From: DATHTC01 sp963746805
GTDB lineage: Bacteria; Actinomycetota; Thermoleophilia; Gaiellales; Gaiellaceae
NCBI GenBank assembly: GCA_963746805.1
Contig: CAVVCQ010000008.1
Span: forward strand, 868,001-932,000
Direction of reading: 5' to 3'
Length of the DNA: 64,000 nt
Below the pieces are notes generated by a model that saw only the letters and a program-made list of their open reading frames with translations, had not been told where the DNA came from and made no database searches. Within the stretch, counting starts at the first letter, position 1. Each line of letters starts with the position of its first letter. The position numbers and the translations under genes are program-made. Below are positions 9,159 to 17,780 of the stretch, piece by piece.

Positions 9159-11324
9159 CTAGCCGTTCGCCGGCGTCGTGTCGCGCACGTGCACGTTGCA
9201 CGTCCGCGTCGCTGTCTTCGACGCGTCGGTCTCCGACTTGGCGGTGAGTGTGACCGTCGTCCGGGCGTCGCCGTCGTCGGTCAGCGGATCCCGCAGCACG
9301 TGCACGGGGATCTGCACGGTCTGGCCCGGCGTCGCCGAGGCCAGCGCGTTCGGCAGCGTGACCTTCCAGTCCGGGCTGCTCGAGCTCGCCGCGAGCCGGA
9401 AGACGTCCGAGCCGAAGATGCCCGTGCCCGCCTGGCCGGTGTTCGTCAGCGGGAACGAGCAGGTGGCCAGGAAGCCCGGCCGCTGCGCCTTCTTGGTCGG
9501 GTTGGCCAACCCGACGCCCCGCGTGAACGGGTCGCCCGTCGTGCGGCGGACGGCGACGTCGTAGAAGAGCACGCCCTGCGCGTTCCGGTACGTCCGCAGC
9601 ACGTAGAAGTGCAGCGAGTTGAACGTGTCCACGTACTCGTACTCGCTACTCGAGTTCGTGCCGGCGTGGAACGTCGCGTCGTTGAGCTGCCGCGGGTCGC
9701 CCCGCACGACGGCCACCGGTGTGCCGTCCGGCCGGTAGAAGTCGATCATCCCGATGTCCTGCGGGTTCGGGTCGATCATCCAGACCGTCGGGAGGCCGCC
9801 GGCGCGGCTCTTCGACAGGAGCACGCCGTGGCCCGGGGCGTACGAGTCGTTGCCGACCTGGTCGACGACTTCGACGCGGTACTCCTCGTACGGCTGGCCC
9901 GTCCGGTTCGGGCAGTAGAAGAACGGCGACTCGTACCCCTGGTTCGCGCACGTGCCCGAGAGGTCGCGCGTGGGGCCGAAGTCGACCGTCAACCCGGCCA
10001 TGTCGCCCGCGGGTACCGACTCGCGCGCCTTGATCGACGCGACCGCGATGCCCTGGGTCTGCAGGGTGTCGCGCAGGACGGTCACCTGCTCCGACGCCGT
10101 CAGCACCCCGAGACGGTTCTTGTACTCGAGCATGTGGTGCGGCCCGAGCGCGGACCCGCCCTGGTTCGGGATCTGCCACCGGTTGTGGGTACCGCCGGGG
10201 CCGTTGAACGTGCCGCGGCTCATCATCTCCCAGTAGCCGGTGAAGTTCCGCTCGTTGTCGGCGAACGGGTTGTTGTAGTTGTCCGGCAGGCTCCGCAGGT
10301 GGCTGAACTCGTGGGCGTACACGCTCTGCCCGGAGCTCTCGGCCTGCGTCGACGAGCCACTGCCGGCGTTCGGCCAGTGGTTCGCCGCGGCCTTCCACGA
10401 CGACCACGGGACATACCGCGTCGGCGCCCAGTTCGGGATCGGCTGGCCGGCCGCGTTCAGGACCGGGCCGTTCGCAGCGCCCGGAGGCCCGAATGCCGCC
10501 GGGACCTGCTCGCGCTCGGTCCACAGCATCTCGCCGAACTCCTGCCACGTCGACGACTCGTCGTGGCCGGCGGTGACGTAGAAGACGTTGTCGAAGCCGC
10601 ACAGCGTCGTGGTGCAGCCGGTCGCCGTCCGCCACGCGGCTCCGCCGGCCTGGCGGATGTCGCGGCCGCACGTGTCCCCGGCCGGGCAGACGGAGTTCGT
10701 CTGGCTGCCGACGGCACCGTTGAACTGCCCGAGCCCGAACTCGTGCAGCTTGCCGGGCATCGTGTACGGGCCGAAGGTGGTCAGGTCCACACCGATCTTC
10801 CCGTGGCTGTCCTCCATCCAGTAGCCGTGGATGGTGTGGAAGCCGTTGTAGGTGTTCGGCTCGGAGAGGTACGCGTCCATCCACGCGTTCACCCCGCTCG
10901 CCGGAACCGGCGTCCAGCCCGGTTGCGGGTTCCCGAAGACGTGGGACCCGGCCTGCGTGCTGATCAGGAACGGCTGGTCCGTGAAGTCGAGCAGCACGAC
11001 CGCCGTCCGGTACTTGTTCTGGCTCGCCGGACTGGCGGGGTCGTAGAACGCCGGGTTGCCGTCCGGCACCGGCTTGAAGTCCGCGTGCGTCAGCTCCGCC
11101 TGGTCGACCCAGTTCTGCGGGTCGATCGGCTGGAGCAGCGGGTGGTTCTTCGCGTCCGGCGGAATCTCGGCGGACGCCGAGGCCGCGAGCGACGCGGTCA
11201 GCAGGAGCGTCGCGAGCACGGCGAACGCGCCGACGCGCGAGCGAATCCTCTTCGAGGCCATCTGCACCTTGCCCTTCCCCCTCCGGCGCCAGCGCGGCGC
11301 CCCCAGGATCGAGTCCTCCCTCAT
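9159..11324 (-). CDS. Secreted M6-family (immune-inhibitor-A-like) metalloprotease
   Basis: About 721 residues. The Zn-binding motif HExxH is seen as 'YAHEFSH' (His338, Glu339, His342 in this numbering), followed by 'DNYNNPF' as in M6 peptidases. Upstream is 'RTAVVLLDFTDQPF', the usual M6 N-terminal strand. A signal peptide of Lys/Arg then an alanine/leucine stretch ends in 'SAE'. The ATG at 11324 has GGAGG four nt upstream and a TACGGT hexamer 19 nt upstream. The ATG at 11261 would give a more conventional signal peptide and is a real alternative. The C-terminal ~150 residues look like a beta-sandwich. It is divergent from the VOC/yceH operon. The probable role is degradation of extracellular protein. 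Confidence 0.85.
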   Translation of the reverse strand: MREDSILGAPRWRRRGKGKVQMASKRIRSRVGAFAVLATLLLTASLAASASAEIPPDAKNHPLLQPIDPQNWVDQAELTHADFKPVPDGNPAFYDPASPASQNKYRTAVVLLDFTDQPFLISTQAGSHVFGNPQPGWTPVPASGVNAWMDAYLSEPNTYNGFHTIHGYWMEDSHGKIGVDLTTFGPYTMPGKLHEFGLGQFNGAVGSQTNSVCPAGDTCGRDIRQAGGAAWRTATGCTTTLCGFDNVFYVTAGHDESSTWQEFGEMLWTEREQVPAAFGPPGAANGPVLNAAGQPIPNWAPTRYVPWSSWKAAANHWPNAGSGSSTQAESSGQSVYAHEFSHLRSLPDNYNNPFADNERNFTGYWEMMSRGTFNGPGGTHNRWQIPNQGGSALGPHHMLEYKNRLGVLTASEQVTVLRDTLQTQGIAVASIKARESVPAGDMAGLTVDFGPTRDLSGTCANQGYESPFFYCPNRTGQPYEEYRVEVVDQVGNDSYAPGHGVLLSKSRAGGLPTVWMIDPNPQDIGMIDFYRPDGTPVAVVRGDPRQLNDATFHAGTNSSSEYEYVDTFNSLHFYVLRTYRNAQGVLFYDVAVRRTTGDPFTRGVGLANPTKKAQRPGFLATCSFPLTNTGQAGTGIFGSDVFRLAASSSSPDWKVTLPNALASATPGQTVQIPVHVLRDPLTDDGDARTTVTLTAKSETDASKTATRTCNVHVRDTTPANG

Positions 11325-11343
11325 CACCCCTCCGGGCGCGGGA

Positions 11344-11349
11344 ACCGTA
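11344..11349 (-). promoter_or_regulatory. -10-like hexamer TACGGT upstream of the M6 protease
   Basis: It would place a transcript start about 12 nt before the ATG at 11324, just ahead of GGAGG at 11329-11333. This favours the upstream start codon. Confidence 0.35.
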
Positions 11350-11408
11350 TCGCTCCGGCTATCGACGGGCCAGCGCCGTTGAGCGATCTCAACACGCTCG
11401 GGCGGACA

Positions 11409-11414
11409 TAGGAT
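11409..11414 (+). promoter_or_regulatory. -10-like hexamer TAGGAT, six nt before GTG 11421
   Basis: No Shine-Dalgarno site is present between the hexamer and the start codon, so the VOC/yceH operon may be leaderless. Confidence 0.45.
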
Positions 11415-11420
11415 TCGCCC

Positions 11421-11840
11421 GTGGCGAGCGGGATCACGCCGTACCTGCTCTACGAAGACGGGGAAGCCGCGTGCGAGTTCCTGGCGCGCGCGTTCGGGTT
11501 CGAGGAGGTGCTGCGCTCGCACTCGCCGGAGGGCCGGGTCTGGCACGCGGAGCTGCGGCTCGGCGACGCCGTGCTGTACCTCGGCGAGCCGGCGCACGGC
11601 TACGTCAGCCCGCGCCGGGCGGGCGGCACGACGGTCTCGCTCTACTGCTACGTCGACGACCTCGACGCGCACTTCGCGCAGGCGGAGGACGCCGGGGCGG
11701 AGATCGTCGCGGCGCCGACGGAGCAGGCCTACGGCGACCGCCGCTACCACGCCAGGGATCCCGAGGGGCACGAGTTCTTCTTCGCCGAGCACGTGCGAGA
11801 CGTGGCGCCGGAGGAGTGGGGCGCGGAGACGACGCCCTAG
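11421..11840 (+). CDS. VOC-superfamily (glyoxalase/PhnB-like) protein
   Basis: 139 residues, starting at GTG. It has two beta-alpha-beta-beta-beta halves, with a 'TPYLLYEDGEAACEFLARAFGFEE' opening characteristic of the PhnB/YraH branch and the closing 'DRRYHARDPEGHEFFFAEH', whose Glu/His positions are typical VOC metal or substrate contacts. VOC proteins include lyases, dioxygenases and antibiotic-binding proteins, and no specific reaction can be assigned. The next VOC gene starts at the base after its stop. Confidence 0.8.
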   Translation: MASGITPYLLYEDGEAACEFLARAFGFEEVLRSHSPEGRVWHAELRLGDAVLYLGEPAHGYVSPRRAGGTTVSLYCYVDDLDAHFAQAEDAGAEIVAAPTEQAYGDRRYHARDPEGHEFFFAEHVRDVAPEEWGAETTP

Positions 11841-12230
11841 GTGGGTGACGTGCGTCAGCTCCGGGTCTGCGTCACCGCGGCCGACTACGACGAGGCGCTG
11901 CGTTTCTACCGCGACGTGCTCGGGCTGTCGGTGCGGGAGGCCTACGGCGAGCGTGGCCGCGTCACGATCCTCGACGCCGGACAAGCCACGCTCGAGCTGC
12001 TCGACGAGGAGCACGCGGCGTTCGTGGACGAGGTCGAGGTCGGGCGCCGGGTCGCCGGCCATGTCCGGCTCGCATTCGAGGTGGACGACGCGGCTGCGCT
12101 GACGCGGGAGCTCGAGGCCGCGGGCGGCGAGGTCGTCGCGCCGCCGACGCGGACGCCGTGGGGCTCGCTGAACGCGCGCCTCGAGGGCCCGGCCGGCCTG
12201 CAGCTCACGCTGTTCCAGGAAGGGGCGTAG
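11841..12230 (+). CDS. VOC-superfamily protein
   Basis: 129 residues from a GTG directly abutting the previous stop. It opens with 'LRVCVTAADYDEALRFYRDVLGL', the standard VOC strand-helix, and ends with 'ARLEGPAGLQLTLFQ', carrying the usual acidic residue near the end of the second half. It is not a close copy of its neighbour, so the pair is not a recent duplication. It sits between another VOC gene and yceH with no spacing, so the three are one transcript. Confidence 0.8.
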   Translation: MGDVRQLRVCVTAADYDEALRFYRDVLGLSVREAYGERGRVTILDAGQATLELLDEEHAAFVDEVEVGRRVAGHVRLAFEVDDAAALTRELEAAGGEVVAPPTRTPWGSLNARLEGPAGLQLTLFQEGA

Positions 12231-12856
12231 TGGACGCCGACCCCGTCGAGATCCGGCTCCTCGGCTGCCTGATCGAGAAGCAGCGGACGACGCCCGACGC
12301 CTACCCGCTCTCGCTCAACTCGCTCCGTCTCGCCGCCAACCAGTCCACGAACCGCGAGCCGGTCATGGACCTCGACGAGACGACCGTGCGCGACGCCGTG
12401 CGGCGACTCGGCGACCGCGGCTGGGCCCGGCTCGCGAGCGGGGCCGGCTCGCGCGCGATCAAGTACCGGCACCTGCTCGACGACGCGCTCTCGCTGACGC
12501 CGTCCCAGCTCGCGATCCTCGCAGTGCTCATGCTCCGCGGGCCGCAGACCCCCGGCGAGCTGAAGAGCCGCACCGACCGCCTCTACCCGTTCCCGTCGCT
12601 CGAGGACGTGCAGCGGACGCTGCAGGACCTGGCCGACCGCGAGCTCGTGGAGCGCCTCCCGCGCCGGCCGGGCCAGAAGGAGGAGCGGTACCGGCAGCTC
12701 CTCGGCGGAGCCGGCGAGGAGGAGCAAGTGGCTCAGAGCCACAAATCGTCTCTTCCGGACGAGGACCTCGTCTCGATGCAAGCGCTCGAGGAGCGGCTGT
12801 CGCGGGTCGAGGCGAAGCTGGACGAGCTGCTGCGCTCGCTCGACGCGGCTCCGTAG
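12230..12856 (+). CDS. yceH: YceH family (DUF480) winged-helix protein
   Basis: 208 residues. 'RLLGCLIEKQRTTPDAYPLSLN' followed by 'ACNQ'-like 'AANQSTNREPVM' is the hallmark of YceH, a two-winged-helix protein of uncertain function. The second wing is in 'LTPSQLAILAVLMLRGPQTPGELKSRT'. A short C-terminal coiled coil ('ALEERLSRVEAKLDELLRSL') follows. The GTG shares its G with the stop TAG of the VOC gene, so translation is coupled. A convergent hairpin ends the transcript. Confidence 0.88.
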   Translation: MDADPVEIRLLGCLIEKQRTTPDAYPLSLNSLRLAANQSTNREPVMDLDETTVRDAVRRLGDRGWARLASGAGSRAIKYRHLLDDALSLTPSQLAILAVLMLRGPQTPGELKSRTDRLYPFPSLEDVQRTLQDLADRELVERLPRRPGQKEERYRQLLGGAGEEEQVAQSHKSSLPDEDLVSMQALEERLSRVEAKLDELLRSLDAAP

Positions 12857-12864
12857 ACGACGAA

Positions 12865-12895
12865 AGGCGGGGCGGCCGCCGGGGCCGCCCCACCT
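12865..12895. terminator. Bidirectional hairpin between yceH and the PQQ-like gene
   Basis: Arms 12869-12877 and 12883-12891 pair perfectly (9 bp, loop GCCGG). The stem extends by three more pairs beyond one C-A mismatch. It lies between convergent genes. Confidence 0.7.
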
Positions 12896-12914
12896 CGTCA
12901 GATCCGCGTCGCGC

Positions 12915-14750
12915 CTACAGCGCGAACGCGATCACGGTGTTCTTGCCGACCTGGGGGGTCCCGATCTTGGCGCCCAGGTTCACGTTCCACGCCATGTACT
13001 GCTTGCCGTTGATCATGTAGAAGGCCGGCGCGGTGTTGACGACCATCCCCTCGGGCGTCTCGTAGCGCCAGAGCTCGCGGCCGTTCGCCGCGTCGTAGGC
13101 GTGGAGGACGCCCGCGAGGTCGGCCATGAAGACCAGACCGCTCGCGGTCGTCGACGTCCCGCCGCGGCACCCGATGCCGTTGTTGCCGCGGTACTCCTTC
13201 TGCCACACCTTCTTGTTGTTGCGCACGTTGAGCGCGGTGAACGTGGCGTTCAGCTGCGTCCCGGTGAGCGACGCGCCGTTGAAGCCGCCGTTCCCGGCGA
13301 ACACCTGGCCGGCGAGACCGGGCGCGATCGCGCCGAGGGGGCTCGGCGCACCCGGGACGGCCTTCACGGATTCCAGGTTCACCGTCGCACAGATGTACGC
13401 GTACCCGAGCTTCGCGTTGTAGGCGGCAGGCCAGTAGTTCGTCGCGCCGCTGATCGAGACCATGTGCGCCACGAAGTGGTCGGGGCCGACATTCGCGAAG
13501 GTGCAGCTGTACTCGTACGGCTTGCCGTCCGGGGCCGGGCCCGGGAGCCACTCGGGCCTGACACAACGCGGGATGATCGAGTCACCCTGCGGGATCGGCT
13601 GCGTCCTCGACCACCCTTCCTTCTCGACGTAGGCACGCGTGGCCGCGTCCATCGTGGCGGCGTTCGGCGCCGGCCTCTCCCTCACCGGGACCAGCGGCTT
13701 GCCCGTCGCGCGATCGAGGTGGTAGACGTAGCCGCTCTTGCACGTGACGTGGAGGCCGCGCTTCAGCTTCCCCTTGACCTTGACGTTGTAGAGGATCGGC
13801 GGGGACGCGCAGTCGTAGTCCCACTGATCGTGGTGCACCGTCTGGAAGTACCAGCGGAGCTTCCCCGTCTTGAGGTCGAGCGCGATGATCGCGTCGGTGT
13901 AGAGGTTCCTCCCCGGCTTGCGACCGAAGTCCGGCGACGGGTTGCCGGTCGGCTCGTACAGCAGCTTCAGCTGCGGATCGATGGCGCCGTACGTCCAGAC
14001 GCCGCCGCCGCCGGTCTCGAGCTCCTTCGGATCGCCCCACGTGTTGGCGCCGGGGGTGCCGGCGAGCGGGGAGATCCAGAAGGTCCACTTGAGCGCACCG
14101 GTGTTCGCGTCGTAGGCGAAGATGCCGCCGCGCAGCTTGCCGAGGTCGTTCCCCGACAGGCTGGTGTAGACCATCCCGTCGAAGTAGATGGGCGCGGCAG
14201 GCTGGTAGGTGGGCACCCTGCCGGTGTTGATCAGCGTCTTCCAGGCGATCTTGCCCGTGGCGAGATCGAATGCCGTGAGCGTGCCGTCGCCCTGGCCGGC
14301 GAACAGCTTGCCGGCGCCGACCGAGAGCCCGCGGGCCGCGCCCGTCGCCGTCTCACGGGTGGAGGGGTCGCTGTTCCAGAGGAGCTCGCCGGTCGCCGCG
14401 TTGAGCATCGCGGGCGTGCCTCGGCTCGAGCCGGCGAAGAGCCGGTTGCCGACGACCGTCGGCAGGGTCTGGACCCCGCCGGTGCGGAAGCCAGGGTTGA
14501 TCTCCGTCGCCCAGATCCGCTTGAGTCGACCGACGTTGGACTTGTTGATCTGGGTCAGGGTCGAGTAGCGGGTGTTCGAGAGATCGCCGCCGATCGCGGC
14601 CCACGAGTTCTTCGGGAAGCTCGCGATCGTCTTCGCGAACGCGGACTCGGTCCCTGTCGGCGAGGCCACCCCCGTGCCTGCCGCCTGCGCGCTCGCGCCG
14701 GCGCACGCGACGGAGACGAGCCCCGCTACGAGTACGAGCAACCTACGCAT
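12915..14750 (-). CDS. Secreted PQQ-dehydrogenase-like eight-bladed propeller protein
   Basis: 611 residues with a Sec signal peptide (residues 1-25). Family features of quinoprotein alcohol dehydrogenases are clear: 'SWAAIGGDLSNTRYSTLTQI' at the start, repeated tryptophan-docking 'LWNSDP', 'IAWKTL', 'LKWTFW' blades, 'GAIDPQLKLLYEPTGNPSPDFG' and 'HHDQWDYDCASPPIL'. The catalytic Asp that follows PG in the dehydrogenases (PGDN) appears here as Arg ('KPGRNLYTD'), and no vicinal Cys-Cys is visible, so PQQ oxidation of alcohols is doubtful. There is no cytochrome c domain. GGAGG lies four nt before the ATG. A partial relative (lipoprotein) lies at 15353. Confidence 0.8.
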   Translation of the reverse strand: MRRLLVLVAGLVSVACAGASAQAAGTGVASPTGTESAFAKTIASFPKNSWAAIGGDLSNTRYSTLTQINKSNVGRLKRIWATEINPGFRTGGVQTLPTVVGNRLFAGSSRGTPAMLNAATGELLWNSDPSTRETATGAARGLSVGAGKLFAGQGDGTLTAFDLATGKIAWKTLINTGRVPTYQPAAPIYFDGMVYTSLSGNDLGKLRGGIFAYDANTGALKWTFWISPLAGTPGANTWGDPKELETGGGGVWTYGAIDPQLKLLYEPTGNPSPDFGRKPGRNLYTDAIIALDLKTGKLRWYFQTVHHDQWDYDCASPPILYNVKVKGKLKRGLHVTCKSGYVYHLDRATGKPLVPVRERPAPNAATMDAATRAYVEKEGWSRTQPIPQGDSIIPRCVRPEWLPGPAPDGKPYEYSCTFANVGPDHFVAHMVSISGATNYWPAAYNAKLGYAYICATVNLESVKAVPGAPSPLGAIAPGLAGQVFAGNGGFNGASLTGTQLNATFTALNVRNNKKVWQKEYRGNNGIGCRGGTSTTASGLVFMADLAGVLHAYDAANGRELWRYETPEGMVVNTAPAFYMINGKQYMAWNVNLGAKIGTPQVGKNTVIAFAL

Positions 14751-14901
14751 GCATCCTCCAGTCGACGTCGCCTGGATGCCGAGCGGCGCCATGGTTGGTG
14801 ATTGTTGGACCCCGGTGGGCCGATATCGGCCGTCGCACGACCAGCAAAGCGATGCAAAACGTACTCCTCCCGCCGGCGCGCGGTCAACGGCACGACCGCG
14901 G

Positions 14902-15261
14902 TCAGGACGCCCGTCGGCACGTGACCGTCCACTCGTTGTCACCGCTCGACGTGGACACGAGCGCGGGACCGTCGGGCAATGCGATGAGCTCACCCGTCCT
15001 GAGCACCTCCCCTGGTGAGGACTCGAAGTTCACGCGCTGGCCGCCGAATTCGCAGGAGACCTGGAACCCCGCTTCGAGCGTCGCCGCATCCACGGTCATC
15101 GTCTCGTCCTCGCCGAGGACCGTGGCTTGCGGGGCCGTGACGCCGCCCGCAGCCGTGACCGTCGGCGTCGTCGTGGCCGTCGAGTCGGAGTCTCCGGAGC
15201 AGCCCGCGAGGGCAAGTGCGACGATGGATGCGGCCACCGCGAAAGCGCTTTGAGTTCCCAC
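14902..15261 (-). CDS. Small lipoprotein of unknown function
   Basis: 119 residues with lipobox LAGC near residue 21 and a long Thr/Ser-rich tether. The mature domain has 'VSCEFGGQRVNF' and 'WTVTC', two Cys that could pair. It has no family I recognise. A TATGAT hexamer lies 11 nt before the GTG. It sits between the two quinoprotein-like genes and may belong to the same envelope system, but this is only positional. Confidence 0.65.
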   Translation of the reverse strand: MGTQSAFAVAASIVALALAGCSGDSDSTATTTPTVTAAGGVTAPQATVLGEDETMTVDAATLEAGFQVSCEFGGQRVNFESSPGEVLRTGELIALPDGPALVSTSSGDNEWTVTCRRAS

Positions 15262-15272
15262 GGGAGCGCCGT

Positions 15273-15278
15273 ATCATA
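15273..15278 (-). promoter_or_regulatory. -10 hexamer TATGAT upstream of the lipoprotein
   Basis: Close to the consensus TATAAT, 11 nt before the GTG at 15261. It is the most consensus-like -10 box seen in the window. Confidence 0.45.
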
Positions 15279-15352
15279 CGCGCGGTCGGGGTCTCGGTCG
15301 CATGCACGGGCGCGGTCGATTTCTCTCGTCACACGGTCGAGGAGCCCCACTG

Positions 15353-16838
15353 ATGCCTCGTCGCGCCCCCGGCAAGAGTGCGACCCTGCGCGCCGTGTGC
15401 AGTCGTCCGGTCTTCACCCTCTTGCTCGCGGTCGCACTCGCCGGCTGCGGGGGCGACGAAGCCTCCGAGTGGACGCGCGCCAATCACGACCTCGCGTCGA
15501 CGAGGAGCGCGTCTTCGAGCTCCATCGACAGCGACACCGTCGCGTCGCTGCGCCCGGCGTGGCGCTACCCGATCGCGATCGATCCACCGGACTCGTCCGG
15601 CTCGTTGACGGCGACGCCCGTCGTGGCCGACGAGACGGTGTACGTCCAGGACATGCGGAGCAACGTCTACGCACTCGGCCTCGACGACGGGCGCCTGCGC
15701 TGGAGGCACGACATCGGCTTCCGCAACCCGGGCCCGAACGGGCTCGCGATCGAGGGCGATCGCGTCTACGGCGTCACCGACGAGTCGGTCTTCGCGCTCG
15801 ACGCCGCCGACGGCCACCCCGTCTGGTCGCGCCGCATCCTCACCGACGTCGAATACTTCGTCGACATCGCGCCGCAGGTCGCCGGCGACCGGGTCTTCGC
15901 TGCGACGATCGGCTTCGCGCCGCGCGGCCGCGGCGCGCTGTACGCGCTCGACCGTCGCACGGGCCGGACGATCTGGCGGTTCGACACGATCAAGGACCCG
16001 TGGCGCTACCCGCTCGAGGCCGGCGGCGGCGGCGCGTGGAACACACCGAGCGTCGACGGGGACGACGTCTTCTGGGGCATCTCGAACCCGACTCCGTGGG
16101 GCGGAACGCGCAAGCGACCGAACGGCGGCTCCTACCCCGGCCCGGTCCTCTACACCGACTCCCTCGTCGTGACCGACGCGAAGACCGGGACGCTGCGATG
16201 GCACGACCAGGTCACCCCGCACGACATCCGCGACTACGACTTCCACCTGCCGCCGATCCTCGGCGACGTCGACGGCGAAGCCCGCCGTCTTCGGAGCAGG
16301 AAAGGCCGGAGTCGTCATCGCCTGGAGCCGCGAGAGCCACCGGCGGCTCTGGGAACGGAGGGTCGGTCTGCACCGAAACGACCGCGGGCCGCTGCCACGC
16401 GACCTCGTCGACGTCTGTCCCGGTCTCTACGGCGGCGTCGAGACGCCGATGGCGCTCGCCGAGGGCCGCCTCTTCGTGCCGGTCGTGAATCGCTGCAGCC
16501 GCGGCAGCGCGACGGGCTACGAGCCGCTCGAGGACGTGGACCCGAACGACGGCACGGGGCTCCTCGTGGCGCTGGAGGCGGACGACGGAAGCGTGGCCTG
16601 GCAGCGACGGCTTCGGCTCCCGACCTTCGGCTGCGCCACCGTCGCGAACGACGTCGTCTTCACGACGACGTTCGACGGCGCGATCCACGCGCTGGACGTC
16701 GACAACGGTCGCACGCTGTGGACCGGCCGGACGAGGGCGGGGATCAACGCGTGCCCGGCCGTCGTCGGCGGCACGCTCGTCGTCGCAGCCGGGATCGGCC
16801 GCGGGGCGGAGGTCGTCGCGTTCGCTACTCGACGATGA
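15353..16838 (+). CDS. Quinoprotein-like (PQQ-binding-like) propeller lipoprotein, with a one-base insertion
   Basis: About 494 residues after correction. The ATG at 15353 has GAGGAG nine nt upstream. The signal ends in lipobox LAGC, so it is membrane anchored, unlike the secreted relative at 12915. Propeller blades are seen in 'VYVQDMRSNVYALGLDDGRLRWRHDI', 'VFALDAADGHPVWSRRI' and 'LYALDRRTGRTIWRFDTI', with 'PGPVLYTDSLVVTDAKTGTLRWHDQVTPHDIRDYDFH', the same landmarks as quinoprotein dehydrogenases but without the catalytic Asp. The frame shifts at 16271-16279; removing one base gives 'DGKPAVFGAGKAGVV' and four more blades to 16838. The end overlaps the convergent cupredoxin gene by 14 nt. Confidence 0.82.
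16271..16279. other. Probable one-base insertion in the quinoprotein lipoprotein gene
   Basis: The frame changes inside GACGGCGAAG. Deleting one G or A restores propeller sequence. Confidence 0.75.
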
Positions 16839-17199
16839 TGTGGCCGCGCAGGTTCCGGTCGAGCGTGCTGCGGTAGAAGTACTTGCCGCGCCGGCTCAGG
16901 TTGTAGAAGACCGTGTTCCGGAACTTGCCGGGCGGAATCGCCTTCGTCGTCTTCCCCATCATCGAGAAGTTGTGCGGCTTCCTGCCCTTGTTCGTCACGT
17001 TGAACGAGATGAGATCGCCGCGCTCGAACGGGGAGACGGGGCCGTTGTTCGTGAACCGGATCTTGGTGTCGGTGATCACGACGAACGCGTACCGCGGGAC
17101 TCCCGGGAAGGTCGTGTCCGGCGTGGCCCCGCGTGCCGTACCGGCGACGACGGCAGCGACCGCTGCGGCCCCGACCAGGATGCGGAACGACGCTCTCAC
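16825..17199 (-). CDS. Secreted cupredoxin-fold protein lacking the copper ligands
   Basis: 124 residues: signal peptide to about residue 24, then a plastocyanin/EfeO-like beta-sandwich. The first ligand region is recognisable as 'NKGRKPHNFSMMG' with its His. The C-terminal loop, which in cupredoxins reads Tyr-x-Cys-x-x-His-x-x-Met, is 'YFYRSTLDRNLRGHIIVE', with no Cys. It probably cannot form a type-1 copper site and may act as a binding or structural domain. A TAATCT hexamer lies seven nt before the GTG start. Confidence 0.75.
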   Translation of the reverse strand: MRASFRILVGAAAVAAVVAGTARGATPDTTFPGVPRYAFVVITDTKIRFTNNGPVSPFERGDLISFNVTNKGRKPHNFSMMGKTTKAIPPGKFRNTVFYNLSRRGKYFYRSTLDRNLRGHIIVE

Positions 17200-17206
17200 C
17201 GCCGCC

Positions 17207-17212
17207 AGATTA
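17207..17212 (-). promoter_or_regulatory. -10-like hexamer TAATCT, seven nt before GTG 17199
   Basis: No Shine-Dalgarno site is seen upstream of the cupredoxin start, consistent with leaderless initiation. Confidence 0.45.
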
Positions 17213-17274
17213 CCAACGTCCCAAAGCGCTCGGCACGACGCAACGGCGGCGTTTGAGCGGGCCGGCAGCGAGCG

Positions 17275-17718
17275 TCAGGTGCCGACGCAGTCGCGCGACT
17301 CCTGGGCGCCGTGGTCGTCGATCGCCACGTCGACCTCGTCGGCCGGCCGCCAGTCGGAGTGCTCCTTCGCCAGGTCGTCCACCGCGTAGATCGCCTCGGC
17401 GCCGCCGACGCTCGGCGTGGCCCACGTCGCCACGTCGCCCGCGCCCTCGAGCCCCGGCCCGTCGAGCTCGGCCGAGACGAAGTACATGCGCTCGTGGTCG
17501 TCGGAGCGGACGTAGCGGCCATCCGAGGCGCGCACACCCTCGGGCATGAGCTTGTTGCCGATCGGCGTCATGACATCGCTCGAGGCCGGCTCGCACGCGG
17601 TCGCGGCGGCGGCCGTCACGGGTGCGGTCGCAGTCCCTTCGCCGTCCTCGTCGTCGCCGCCACACCCCGCCGCGGCGAGGGCGACCAGGAGGACGAGAGA
17701 GCCGCAGACTCGCCACAT
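17275..17718 (-). CDS. Small lipoprotein of unknown function
   Basis: 147 residues. The ATG at 17718 begins a lipoprotein signal ending in AAGC, then an Asp/Glu/Gly tether and an Ala/Thr-rich linker. The mature domain has 'YFVSAELDGPGLEGAGDVATWA' and 'IYAVDDLAKEHSDW', resembling no family I know, plus two Cys at its ends (ACEP and DCVG). A TAGCAT hexamer lies seven nt before this ATG, which argues against the in-frame start 12 codons upstream. Confidence 0.65.
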   Translation of the reverse strand: MWRVCGSLVLLVALAAAGCGGDDEDGEGTATAPVTAAAATACEPASSDVMTPIGNKLMPEGVRASDGRYVRSDDHERMYFVSAELDGPGLEGAGDVATWATPSVGGAEAIYAVDDLAKEHSDWRPADEVDVAIDDHGAQESRDCVGT

Positions 17719-17725
17719 GCGGCGG

Positions 17726-17731
17726 ATGCTA
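17726..17731 (-). promoter_or_regulatory. -10-like hexamer TAGCAT, seven nt before ATG 17718
   Basis: Same spacing as upstream of several other genes without Shine-Dalgarno sites in the window. Confidence 0.45.
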
Positions 17732-17780
17732 CGAAGCGCACGGCACGCATTCAAGACGCTCCGAAGGGGAACACGCCGCC

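Noticed and set aside
9159..12062. An upstream extension of the M6 protease frame by about 245 codons.
   Set aside because: The extension runs antisense to two VOC genes and lacks a signal peptide; the ATG at 11324 or 11261 begins a normal signal.
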